Positions 1 through 5,748 of a stretch of DNA of 7,442 nucleotides are shown here, piece by piece. The stretch's first letter is position 1, and each line of letters starts with the position of its first letter. The stretch covers positions 1 through 7,442 of the forward strand of contig CAKUKW010000098.1 in assembly GCA_934663885.1 (NCBI GenBank), read 5' to 3'. A model generated the notes under the pieces. That model did not search any database. It saw only the letters and a program-made list of their open reading frames with translations, and was not told the DNA's origin. Position numbers and translations under genes: made by a program. Source of the DNA: an uncultured Tidjanibacter sp. GTDB taxonomy: Bacteria; Bacteroidota; Bacteroidia; Bacteroidales; Rikenellaceae.

Positions 1-1
1 T

Positions 2-169
2 TGCAGTTCTTCGCCCGTATATTCTGAGACAGGAACGTTTCAAAAAGAACACACGATTTCGGTAATTCAGCCCGGAGGATCTCTTTTACCTGAAGTACCT
101 ATTGTAATGCCGCCAAGTGAGGGTGAAGAAGAGCCGGCAGATGACGATTCTGAAGAAGTGGTTCAGTAG
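2..169 (+). CDS. 3' end of an unrecognised protein with an acidic C-terminal tail (partial)
   Basis: One plus-strand frame is open from the left edge to a TAG at 167-169, giving the last 55 residues of a protein; the other two plus frames hit stops early. The visible part starts CSSSPVYSETG, passes through a segment rich in V, I, P and G (around TISVIQPGGSLLPEVPIV), and ends in a low-complexity acidic tail with three or four glutamates followed by PADDDSEEVVQ. I do not recognise a family. A gene terminator lies 23 bases after the stop (192-218), which supports a real gene ending here. It converges on the methylmalonyl-CoA decarboxylase operon, so it belongs to a different transcript. An acidic, disordered tail after a possible beta-rich segment is compatible with an envelope or exported protein, but that is a guess. 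The start lies outside the window. Confidence 0.5.
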   Translation, partial: CSSSPVYSETGTFQKEHTISVIQPGGSLLPEVPIVMPPSEGEEEPADDDSEEVVQ

Positions 170-191
170 GTACAGACATAGGGTTAAATCA

Positions 192-218
192 AAAAGGACG
201 GGAAATTCCCGTCCTTTT
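192..218. terminator. Bidirectional intrinsic terminator between convergent genes
   Basis: AAAAGGACGGG at 192-202 pairs perfectly with CCCGTCCTTTT at 208-218, leaving a 5-base AAATT loop (two further A-T pairs are possible inside it). The stem is flanked by A residues on one side and T residues on the other, so it gives a GC-rich hairpin followed by a U-run on both strands. It sits 23 bases after the stop of the left-edge gene and 20 bases after the stop of the beta-subunit gene, ending both transcripts. Confidence 0.9.
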
Positions 219-238
219 CATATATATGCATAACCGGG

Positions 239-1411
239 TTATCCGAGGAATCCCAGCAGGATACCGGCTGCTACCGCGCTGCCTATCACGCCGGCCACGT
301 TCGGTCCCATTGCGTGCATAAGCAGGTGGTTGGTCTTATCGTACTTCAAGCCCACTTCCTGCGATATGCGGGCCGAGTCGGGCACTGCCGAAACTCCCGC
401 GTTACCGATGAGCGGATTGATCTTATTGCCTTCCTTGAGGAACAGGTTGAATATCTTGACGAACAATACGCCCATGAAAGTAGCCACGATGAACGCGCAT
501 GCACCCAAGCCGAAAATACCGAGCGATTTCCATGTAAGGAAGTTAGTCGCCTGCGTCGAAGCGCCTACGGTAAGGCCTATGAGTATCGTGACGATGTCGA
601 TAAGCGGACCACCCGCGGTCGTAGCGAGTCGCTTGGTCACGCCACTTTCCTTCAGCAGGTTGCCAAGGAAAAGCATCCCCAGCAAAGGAAGGCCCGAAGG
701 CACGAGGAAACATGTCAGCAGCATACCGATAATTGGGAACATAACCTTCTCGGTCTTCGAAATGGGACGCGGAGGTTTCATTCGGATCAGGCGCTCTTTC
801 TTGGTCGTGAGCAGCTTCATGATTGGCGGCTGGATAACCGGTACCAACGCCATATATGAATAAGCTGCAATAGCTATGGCGCCCAGCAGGTCGGGAGCGA
901 GACGGCTGGCGAGGAAAATCGCGGTAGGACCGTCGGCGCCGCCGATGATACCTATCGCACCCGCTTCGGCTGCTGTAAACCCAAGGCCGAGCGCAGCTAT
1001 GTATGCACCGAAGATACCGAACTGGGCGGCAGCTCCGATAGTCATAAGTTTAGGGTTCGATATCAGCGCCGAAAAGTCGGTCATGGCGCCGATACCCAGG
1101 AAGATAAGGGGTGGATAAACTCCTTTCAATACTCCGAAATAAAGGTAATTCAATACCGACCCTTCTTCATAGATCCCGATCTGCATACCAGGGAAGAACG
1201 GGATATTGCCTATAAGGATCCCAAAACCGATAGGCACGAGGAGCATAGGCTCGAACTTCTTCGCAATACCGAGGTAGAGGAAGAAAAGCCCTATGCAGAT
1301 CATGGCGATATGTCCCCACGTCGCATTCGCGAAACCCGTGATCGTCCAGAATTCCTTCAGGTTGTCGCCTATAAAGGAGGCTATTCCTGCGCTTTCCAGA
1401 AATGTAAACAT
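239..1411 (-). CDS. mmdB: Na+-translocating (methylmalonyl-CoA) decarboxylase beta subunit, OadB/MmdB family
   Basis: This 390-residue integral membrane protein decarboxylates carboxybiotin and couples this to Na+ export across the cytoplasmic membrane. Hydrophobic segments fill nearly the whole length, with one charged cytoplasmic loop at about 202-222 (rich in K and R). The family signature GIIGGADGPTAIF is at 154-166; D160 corresponds to the aspartate known in Klebsiella OadB to be essential for Na+ binding and carboxybiotin decarboxylation. The second signature region, GNAGVSAVPDSARISQEVG at about 336-354 and HAMGPNVAGVIGSAVAAG at 366-383, carries the Asn and Ser positions implicated in ion transport. 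Length is normal for the family (roughly 375-435). The start at 1411 lies 4 bases after the biotin-carrier stop, suggesting translational coupling. It is the last gene of the operon, followed at 20 bases by the 192-218 terminator. Substrate specificity is inferred from neighbours, because beta subunits of oxaloacetate, glutaconyl-CoA and methylmalonyl-CoA decarboxylases look alike. Confidence 0.95.
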   Translation of the reverse strand: MFTFLESAGIASFIGDNLKEFWTITGFANATWGHIAMICIGLFFLYLGIAKKFEPMLLVPIGFGILIGNIPFFPGMQIGIYEEGSVLNYLYFGVLKGVYPPLIFLGIGAMTDFSALISNPKLMTIGAAAQFGIFGAYIAALGLGFTAAEAGAIGIIGGADGPTAIFLASRLAPDLLGAIAIAAYSYMALVPVIQPPIMKLLTTKKERLIRMKPPRPISKTEKVMFPIIGMLLTCFLVPSGLPLLGMLFLGNLLKESGVTKRLATTAGGPLIDIVTILIGLTVGASTQATNFLTWKSLGIFGLGACAFIVATFMGVLFVKIFNLFLKEGNKINPLIGNAGVSAVPDSARISQEVGLKYDKTNHLLMHAMGPNVAGVIGSAVAAGILLGFLG

Positions 1412-1415
1412 AAGC

Positions 1416-1862
1416 CTATTCGATTATTATGAGGGTATCGCCTTCCAGTACGGAATCACCCTGTCGTTTTACAATGCTTTTCACTACTCCCGACTTATGC
1501 GCGTCGATGTTATTTTCCATTTTCATGGCTTCGAGCACCATAACGAGCTGGCCTTCCTTAACGGTATCGCCTTCGCGGACCGTAACATCCAGTATTACGC
1601 CCGGAAGCGGGCTCTTAAGGGGTACGGCATTACCGCCTGCAGAAGGAGCGCTTTCGACTTTCTTCGGTGCCGACTGCGGAGTGGCCTGGTATGTAGCCGG
1701 AGCAACATGTACCGGTTTGACAGCTTTGGGCGCCGAAAGGTCTTTTTCCATCTCGACAGTGTAGTGGGTTCCGTTTACCGAGACTTTCGCCATGCCGTTC
1801 TCGACATTGTCTACGGATACCTTATAATCGTTTCCGTTTATCTTGAATTTATACTCTTTCAT
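1416..1862 (-). CDS. mmdC: Biotin carboxyl carrier protein of methylmalonyl-CoA decarboxylase (gamma/MmdC type)
   Basis: This 148-residue soluble protein carries the biotin that shuttles the carboxyl group between MmdA and the membrane beta subunit. The C-terminal biotinyl domain (about 81-148) has the canonical EAMKMEN motif, with K114 as the expected biotinylated lysine, 34 residues before the C-terminus, the usual spacing. The turn PLKSPLPGVI at 81-90 and GD-x-V-x-EG repeats flank it. A middle segment rich in A, P and K (about 43-80) is the flexible swinging linker typical of these carriers. The N-terminal 40 residues form a small beta-rich unit with two similar strand pairs, KINGNDYKVSV (7-17) and VSVNGTHYTVEM (27-38). 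Such an N-terminal unit occurs in carriers of Na+-pumping decarboxylases; its role is probably docking, by inference. It lies 21 bases after the OadG-like gene and 4 bases before the beta-subunit gene. Biotin ligase is not in the window. Confidence 0.95.
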   Translation of the reverse strand: MKEYKFKINGNDYKVSVDNVENGMAKVSVNGTHYTVEMEKDLSAPKAVKPVHVAPATYQATPQSAPKKVESAPSAGGNAVPLKSPLPGVILDVTVREGDTVKEGQLVMVLEAMKMENNIDAHKSGVVKSIVKRQGDSVLEGDTLIIIE

Positions 1863-1883
1863 GACATTTAATAGTGTGTGAAA

Positions 1884-2924
1884 TTATTTTTTCCTTTCAG
1901 GCATGGCGGTCAGACCGTATATTTTCGAGCTCCACGGTGAATATATCCTGCCCACTCGGTTTATCGTAATAACAGTCGCTTCCTTGACATGAAGGTCTTC
2001 CTGATACATTTTCAGGGCGAGGCCGATGGCCGCGATCTCCTCTCCGGTATAGCTCGTAGTCCTGGCTTTGGTCTCCTCGCGCGGAACACCTTTGGAGTCA
2101 GCTTCCTTCTTGTTGGTGCGGGTGACCATAACCTTACCGAACAGTTTGAATACGAAGGTAAGCATGATCAATGCGCAGAACACCACTCCCATGGCAGTAA
2201 GCGTCATCACAAGTCCCGATGAGTCGTTACGGCGGAATATTTCGTGCCTTGGCACATCGACCGGAGGCTCGTTGGTGGCTGCCGGAGTAGTCCTGTCCAT
2301 AACCTGGGGTTGGTATTTGAGCTCAACCCCGAGCCAGTCCAGGTAATGGTCTCCGCTGTTGGTAGACCAACCTTTCTCTTTCCACTCTCTCCTGATCTCC
2401 ACCGGGATGGACGGGAATATGAAAGATTCCGGCTCTTCATGGCCGATAAGGCCGAGGCTCACATCCGGTACGGGCCTGTAGTCCTCGGGAAACTTGAACA
2501 CACTGATTACATCTTTGCCGTTACTGTTGTAAAGCACGACCATATCGATGTTTTCGTCATCAAGGGTAAAATTAGTATAGAAAGTACCTTTGGTATCGGT
2601 GCCTTCGCAGTAGAACAACCTGTATTCCAGCGAACCCATAGAAGTATTGGGGTCCGATTTTGGAATGTAGTATTTCACGACCTGCTTGTTGCCGTCGTTA
2701 TCGTACCTGTCCGAAAAGCGTACTGCAAGGAAACATCCGCCGATATCGACCTTTTCGTAACCCGTATTGAATACTTCGATCCAGGACGAATGACGGCCGT
2801 AGTCGTCGATAATATCCCCTTCGTTTATCACGAGAACCTCGTTTATCCTCACGTTAAGAACGCCCTGGGCGAACGCAGGGACGGTAAAAAGCGAGGCAAG
2901 GCAAATAAGTAAAATTTTCTTCAT
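1884..2924 (-). CDS. Exported lamin-tail domain fused to OadG-like subunit of the Na+-pumping decarboxylase
   Basis: This 346-residue protein is the counterpart of the small membrane anchor subunit (OadG; MmdD in Veillonella), which binds the carboxyltransferase to the membrane pump. It has an unusual layout. A signal peptide (1-19, ending PAFA before Q20) precedes a beta-rich region beginning RINEVLVINEG at 27-37 and continuing SSWIEVFNTG at 47-56, the pattern of lamin-tail domains (about 22-145). A less defined segment with several Trp and acidic residues follows (146-212), then a Pro-rich linker (213-226), one transmembrane helix (about 238-262), a charged cytoplasmic stretch (263-293) and a tail with EEIAAIGLALKMY (295-307) and VGRIYSPWSSKIYG (324-337). 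Predicted topology puts the lamin-tail domain outside the membrane and the tail in the cytoplasm. Classical OadG proteins are only about 80-120 residues and lack the exported part. The gene lies 11 bases after mmdA and 21 before the biotin carrier. The family call is firm from position and architecture; the role of the lamin-tail domain is unknown. Confidence 0.85.
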   Translation of the reverse strand: MKKILLICLASLFTVPAFAQGVLNVRINEVLVINEGDIIDDYGRHSSWIEVFNTGYEKVDIGGCFLAVRFSDRYDNDGNKQVVKYYIPKSDPNTSMGSLEYRLFYCEGTDTKGTFYTNFTLDDENIDMVVLYNSNGKDVISVFKFPEDYRPVPDVSLGLIGHEEPESFIFPSIPVEIRREWKEKGWSTNSGDHYLDWLGVELKYQPQVMDRTTPAATNEPPVDVPRHEIFRRNDSSGLVMTLTAMGVVFCALIMLTFVFKLFGKVMVTRTNKKEADSKGVPREETKARTTSYTGEEIAAIGLALKMYQEDLHVKEATVITINRVGRIYSPWSSKIYGLTAMPERKK

Positions 2925-2935
2925 GGTCCCGTGGT

Positions 2936-4498
2936 TTACAGCGGAATGTTAGTATGTTTCTTCGCGGGATTCGTAAGCCGCTTGGTTGACAACGACTGCA
3001 GCGCTCGGATAATGCGGAAACGGGTGTTGCGCGGCTCGATGATATCGTCGATATATCCGTACTTAGCGGCATTATAAGGATTGGAAAATTTATCCTTGTA
3101 TTCCTGCTCTTTTTCGGCGATGAAGTTAGCCTTTTCCTGCGGGTCTTCGAATTTCGCAATCTCCTTGGCGAACAGCACCTCAACGGCTCCCGCCGCACCC
3201 ATAACGGCTATCTCGGCCGTAGGCCACGCGTAGTTGATGTCGCCGCGGATATGTTTGGAAGACATCACGATATAGGCACCCCCGTAAGACTTTCGTAGCG
3301 TGACGGTAACCTTGGGCACCGTTGCCTCGCAGTAAGCGAAGAGCAATTTTGCACCGTGGGTTATAACGCCGCCGTACTCCTGCCCTGTTCCCGGAAGGAA
3401 CCCCGGAACGTCCACCAGCGTAACGAGCGGAATATTGAAAGCGTCGCAGAAACGTACGAAACGCGCCGCCTTACGCGAAGCGTTTATATCGAGTACCCCG
3501 GCCATATATTTGGGCTGGTTGGCAATGATGCCGACGCTCTGTCCGTTGAAACGCGCGAAGCAGGTAACGATGTTCTTAGCGAAAGACTCGTGCATTTCGA
3601 GGAACTCGCCGTTGTCCACGATGGCGCGGATAACCTCGTACATGTCGTACGGCTTATTGGGATTGTCGGGAATTATTTCATTGAGGGAGTCCTCCAGGCG
3701 GTTTACCGAGTCGGTGCAAACCACCAGCGGAGCATCCTCCATATTGTTCTGAGGAATGTAGGAAACTATTTTGCGTACGAGCTCCATCGCCTCCTCTTCG
3801 GTATCGGTGGCAAAACCTGCCACGCCCGATTTGGTGGTGTGCATCGAGGCGCCGCCGAGCTGTTCCTGGGTAACGTCCTCGCCTGTGACGGTCTTGACAA
3901 CCGCAGGGCCGGTAAGGAACATGTAGCTGGTCTCCCTCTTCATGATAACGAAGTCGGTCAGTGCAGGCGAATATACCGCGCCGCCTGCGCTCGGGCCGAG
4001 AATGACCGATATCTGCGGAATAACACCCGAAGCCATCACGTTCCTCTGGAATATTTCCGCATAACCTGCCAGCGCATTGACACCCTCCTGGATACGCGCG
4101 CCGCCGGAGTCGTTGAGCCCTATGCAGGGTGCGCCGGCCTTCATCGCCATATCCATAACCTTGCATATCTTCTCGGACATCGTCTTCGACAGCGATCCTC
4201 CCGATACGGTGAAGTCCTGCGCGAACACGTAAACCAGCCTTCCTTCGATAGTGCCGTAACCGGTAACCACTCCGTCTCCGTAAGTATGGCTCGCTTCCAT
4301 CCCGAAGTCATAGCACCGGTGGGTTACGAACATATCGAACTCTTCGAAACTGTCCTCGTCCAGGAGCATCTGGATCCTCTCGCGGGCAGTGTACTTGCCC
4401 TTTGCGTGCTGGGCGTCGATACGTTTCTGTCCGCCGCCCATTCTGGCTTCCTCGCGCAGTTTGATCAACTCCGCGACTTTGTTTTGATTTTCGCTCAT
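2936..4498 (-). CDS. mmdA: Methylmalonyl-CoA decarboxylase alpha subunit (acyl-CoA carboxyltransferase)
   Basis: This 520-residue cytoplasmic carboxyltransferase moves the free carboxyl group of methylmalonyl-CoA to biotin on the carrier protein, leaving propionyl-CoA. Both crotonase-fold halves are present. The N-terminal half has [12 protein letters not shown] (100-111), [11 protein letters not shown] (130-140) and [16 protein letters not shown] (168-183), which form an oxyanion hole and CoA site in this family. The C-terminal half has [20 protein letters not shown] (364-383), [19 protein letters not shown] (402-420) and [19 protein letters not shown] (423-441). It ends KKHTNIPL, a variant of the conserved KHGNIPL end, so it is full length. 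The sequence alone is very similar to the beta chain of propionyl-CoA carboxylase (PccB). The decarboxylase call rests on the adjacent Na+ pump genes and the lack of a biotin carboxylase gene. The ATG at 4498 follows mce by 32 bases with no clear Shine-Dalgarno, as is common in Bacteroidota. Confidence 0.95.
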   Translation of the reverse strand: MSENQNKVAELIKLREEARMGGGQKRIDAQHAKGKYTARERIQMLLDEDSFEEFDMFVTHRCYDFGMEASHTYGDGVVTGYGTIEGRLVYVFAQDFTVSGGSLSKTMSEKICKVMDMAMKAGAPCIGLNDSGGARIQEGVNALAGYAEIFQRNVMASGVIPQISVILGPSAGGAVYSPALTDFVIMKRETSYMFLTGPAVVKTVTGEDVTQEQLGGASMHTTKSGVAGFATDTEEEAMELVRKIVSYIPQNNMEDAPLVVCTDSVNRLEDSLNEIIPDNPNKPYDMYEVIRAIVDNGEFLEMHESFAKNIVTCFARFNGQSVGIIANQPKYMAGVLDINASRKAARFVRFCDAFNIPLVTLVDVPGFLPGTGQEYGGVITHGAKLLFAYCEATVPKVTVTLRKSYGGAYIVMSSKHIRGDINYAWPTAEIAVMGAAGAVEVLFAKEIAKFEDPQEKANFIAEKEQEYKDKFSNPYNAAKYGYIDDIIEPRNTRFRIIRALQSLSTKRLTNPAKKHTNIPL

Positions 4499-4530
4499 AG
4501 CTATATGATAGTAGTAGTTTGTAGTAGCAA

Positions 4531-4941
4531 TTATTTATTCTTGTCCTCGCACAGTTCCGTAAGCACGCCTTCCGTGGATTTCGGGTGCAGGAAAGCAATC
4601 GTAAGGCCTTCGGCACCTGCGCGCGGTGTTTTATCTATAAGCCGCAGGCCCTTCTCTTCAGCTTCGGCCAGCGCGCTCTCGATATCCTTTACTGCATACG
4701 CAATATGATGGATCCCGGGGCCCTTGTTTTCCAGGAACTTGGCGATTGTACTCTCTCCACTTGTCGGCTCGAGAAGCTCGATTTTGACTTCGCCTATTTT
4801 CAGGAAGGCCGTCCTTACCTTCTGGTCGGCTACCTCTTCGATGTTGTAGCACTTCAGTCCCAGTACATTTTCCCAATAAGGCAGCGCCTCTTCGATGCTG
4901 CGAACGGCAATGCCTAAATGTTCAATGTGAGAAATTTTCAT
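4531..4941 (-). CDS. mce: Methylmalonyl-CoA epimerase (VOC/glyoxalase fold)
   Basis: This 136-residue cytoplasmic enzyme interconverts the R and S epimers of methylmalonyl-CoA, linking the mutase to the epimer used by the decarboxylase. The two beta-alpha-beta modules of the vicinal-oxygen-chelate fold are visible: IEHLGIAV (6-13) opens the first and GIHHIAYAV (76-84) opens the second. By comparison with known epimerases, metal ligands are expected at H8, E55, H79 and E129 (in VLTEL), with E129 and a glutamate near 35-36 as candidate acid/base residues. Residue matching is by eye. The late motif [18 protein letters not shown] (115-132) is diagnostic of the family, in which the His-Pro precedes the ligand Glu. 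Length is typical (about 130-150). It is the first gene of the five-gene operon, with an upstream -7 element at 5056-5063 and a leader of about 110 bases. Confidence 0.95.
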   Translation of the reverse strand: MKISHIEHLGIAVRSIEEALPYWENVLGLKCYNIEEVADQKVRTAFLKIGEVKIELLEPTSGESTIAKFLENKGPGIHHIAYAVKDIESALAEAEEKGLRLIDKTPRAGAEGLTIAFLHPKSTEGVLTELCEDKNK

Positions 4942-5017
4942 TTTGATTGCTTTTTAAGGTTGAAAATTATATATTTCTTTTTTAAGCCAAAACAAGGTTA
5001 CAGATATACGGAAGCCA

Positions 5018-5033
5018 GTTTCAACGTTCCAAC
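5018..5033. promoter_or_regulatory. 16-bp interrupted dyad in the mce operon leader, possible operator
   Basis: The plus strand reads GTTTCAACGTTCCAAC, which fits the symmetric form GTT-N2-AACGTT-N2-AAC, centred between 5025 and 5026. With a transcription start near 5050, the site lies about 17-33 bases into the leader, a position where a bound dimer could block elongation. No regulator gene is in the window, and a single copy cannot prove function. Confidence 0.3.
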
Positions 5034-5055
5034 TCCCCTGATTTTTAAGACGGTG

Positions 5056-5089
5056 CAAAGGTACAGGATATATTTTATATAAAGGGAAA
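5056..5089 (-). promoter_or_regulatory. Putative Bacteroidota promoter of the mce-mmd operon
   Basis: On the minus strand TACCTTTG (5063-5056) matches the Bacteroidota -7 consensus TAnnTTTG exactly. The -33 element is imperfect: TTTC at 5089-5086 lies 22 bases upstream, against a consensus TTTG at 19-21. Transcription would begin near 5050, leaving a leader of about 110 bases that contains no ATG before the mce start. Confidence 0.55.
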
Positions 5090-5284
5090 TTTTCGGGGAC
5101 TTTTTTTCACAAAAAACTAAAAAGCGGCGTTGCTCACAGACATATCTTCCTATCCGCACCATTCGCCGATTTCGGTAATTTAAATAACAAAACCTGCCCT
5201 GGAGGGCCTTTTGGCACCACTATTGCGTGAGACAGGCATAGGGTAACGACATTATCCCGATTATCAATAAGGACAGTCCGCCGC

Positions 5285-5322
5285 GATTTTTGCGGATACG
5301 GCGGGCAGTGAAACTAATTTTT
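5285..5322 (+). promoter_or_regulatory. Weak promoter candidate for the hendecad-protein gene
   Basis: TTTG at 5289-5292 is followed after 22 bases by TAATTTTT at 5315-5322, a 7-of-8 match to TAnnTTTG. Transcription would start near 5329, about 20 bases before the ATG at 5350. An overlapping alternative is GATTTTTG at 5285-5292 (also 7 of 8), with no upstream partner. A hairpin made by 5278-5283 and 5299-5304 overlaps the -33 part. A different sigma factor could equally drive this gene. Confidence 0.3.
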
Positions 5323-5349
5323 ATTAATAACAACTTAAAATCACAAGTT

Positions 5350-5676
5350 ATGACAAATGATTTCAAGGGACGCGACAAGTCACGCGACCATGGCATGAAC
5401 GACATGCACAAGAACGACAACATGAACCAGAAAATGGAAAAAAACTGGGACAATGTAAAGGACGACGCCCGCCAGGCAGGACACAAAATCTCCGAGAATG
5501 TGAACCAGGGAGCGCACAGGGTCGAAGAAAAAGTAAAAGAATGGAAGAACGACGCCGACACCGACGCCACCAGGATGCGCAACCACGCACAGGAAAAAGG
5601 ACAGGAGATGCGCAACCGCGCAGACGAATCCTACAACCGGGCTAAGGACGAACTCGACCGCAAAATAAAAAAGTAG
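5350..5676 (+). CDS. Small, highly charged helical protein with 11-residue repeats (LEA/apolipoprotein-like), putative stress protein
   Basis: The product has 108 residues, no cysteine and no hydrophobic stretch long enough for a membrane helix or signal peptide, so it is probably soluble and cytoplasmic. Residues 1-32 are polar and rich in D, N, K, H and M and look disordered. From W33 onward, apolar or small residues recur at steps of 3, 4 and 4: W33, V36, A40, G44, I47, V51, A55, V58, V62, W65, A69, A73, M76, A80, G84, M87, A91, Y95, A98, L102, I106, with one heptad step at 58-65. This hendecad pattern gives a long amphipathic helix, as in group 3 LEA proteins, apolipoproteins and some right-handed coiled coils. 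I cannot name a specific family. An upstream in-frame ATG at 5290 would add 20 residues (MRIRRAVKLIF...), but that stretch is AT-rich leader overlapping a hairpin, so 5350 is preferred. It is a single-gene unit ended by the 5698-5729 terminator. A role in desiccation, osmotic or envelope stress is inference from composition only. Confidence 0.75.
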   Translation: MTNDFKGRDKSRDHGMNDMHKNDNMNQKMEKNWDNVKDDARQAGHKISENVNQGAHRVEEKVKEWKNDADTDATRMRNHAQEKGQEMRNRADESYNRAKDELDRKIKK

Positions 5677-5697
5677 TACGGTTCTCAATGGGTTAAA

Positions 5698-5729
5698 AGA
5701 CGGCCGTTCCTATTCCGGGACGGCCGTTT
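5698..5729. terminator. Bidirectional intrinsic terminator between the hendecad-protein gene and tdk
   Basis: ACGGCCGT at 5700-5707 pairs with the identical, self-complementary ACGGCCGT at 5720-5727. The stem continues inward with one G-U pair and two C-G pairs (5708-5710 with 5717-5719), leaving a 6-base loop. Outward pairs at 5698-5699 with 5728-5729 include one wobble. AAAA lies left and TTTATATTT right, so it can end transcripts on both strands. It is 21 bases past the stop at 5676 and 19 bases past the tdk stop. Confidence 0.8.
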
Positions 5730-5748
5730 ATATTTAGCTGAAGGCGTT

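Larger units (their letters stand above)
4942..5349. other. Divergent intergenic spacer between the mce operon and the hendecad-protein gene
   Basis: This stretch of about 400 bases contains no credible gene on either strand. It holds, from left to right, the AT-rich leader of the mce operon with a dyad at 5018-5033, the operon promoter (5056-5089), a poly-T/poly-A tract at about 5101-5123, a small GC hairpin GCCC-TGGA-GGGC at 5196-5207 followed by four T residues (too weak to call a terminator), and a second hairpin CCGCCG/CGGCGG (5278-5283 with 5299-5304). The last part overlaps a weak plus-strand promoter candidate. About 150 bases (5124-5276) remain without an assigned role. Confidence 0.6.

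Noticed and set aside
1293..1871. A 192-residue plus-strand open frame spanning the beta-subunit/biotin-carrier junction
   Set aside because: It overlaps two firm genes on the other strand and spans their boundary; no promoter or family signature is visible.
2244..2912. A 222-residue plus-strand open frame opposite the lamin-tail/OadG gene
   Set aside because: It is antisense to a gene with a clear signal peptide, membrane helix and operon position; the frame shows no motif of its own.
3356..4708. A 450-residue open frame on the plus strand opposite mmdA and the end of mce
   Set aside because: It lies entirely antisense to two well-conserved genes, has no recognisable domain or start signal, and its composition follows from reading conserved codons backwards.
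5167..5180. The 14-mer CGATTTCGGTAATT, also present at 54-67
   Set aside because: The match does not extend on either side, and one copy lies inside a coding frame; a single 14-base repeat in 7.4 kb is close to chance.
5196..5212. GCCC-TGGA-GGGC hairpin followed by CTTTT, considered as a terminator
   Set aside because: It has only a 4-bp stem and four T residues, and no gene ends upstream of it on the plus strand.
5290..5349. A 20-residue N-terminal extension of the hendecad protein from an ATG at 5290
   Set aside because: The extension overlaps the hairpin and the promoter candidate, has different composition, and breaks the polar N-terminal pattern; the ATG at 5350 fits better.
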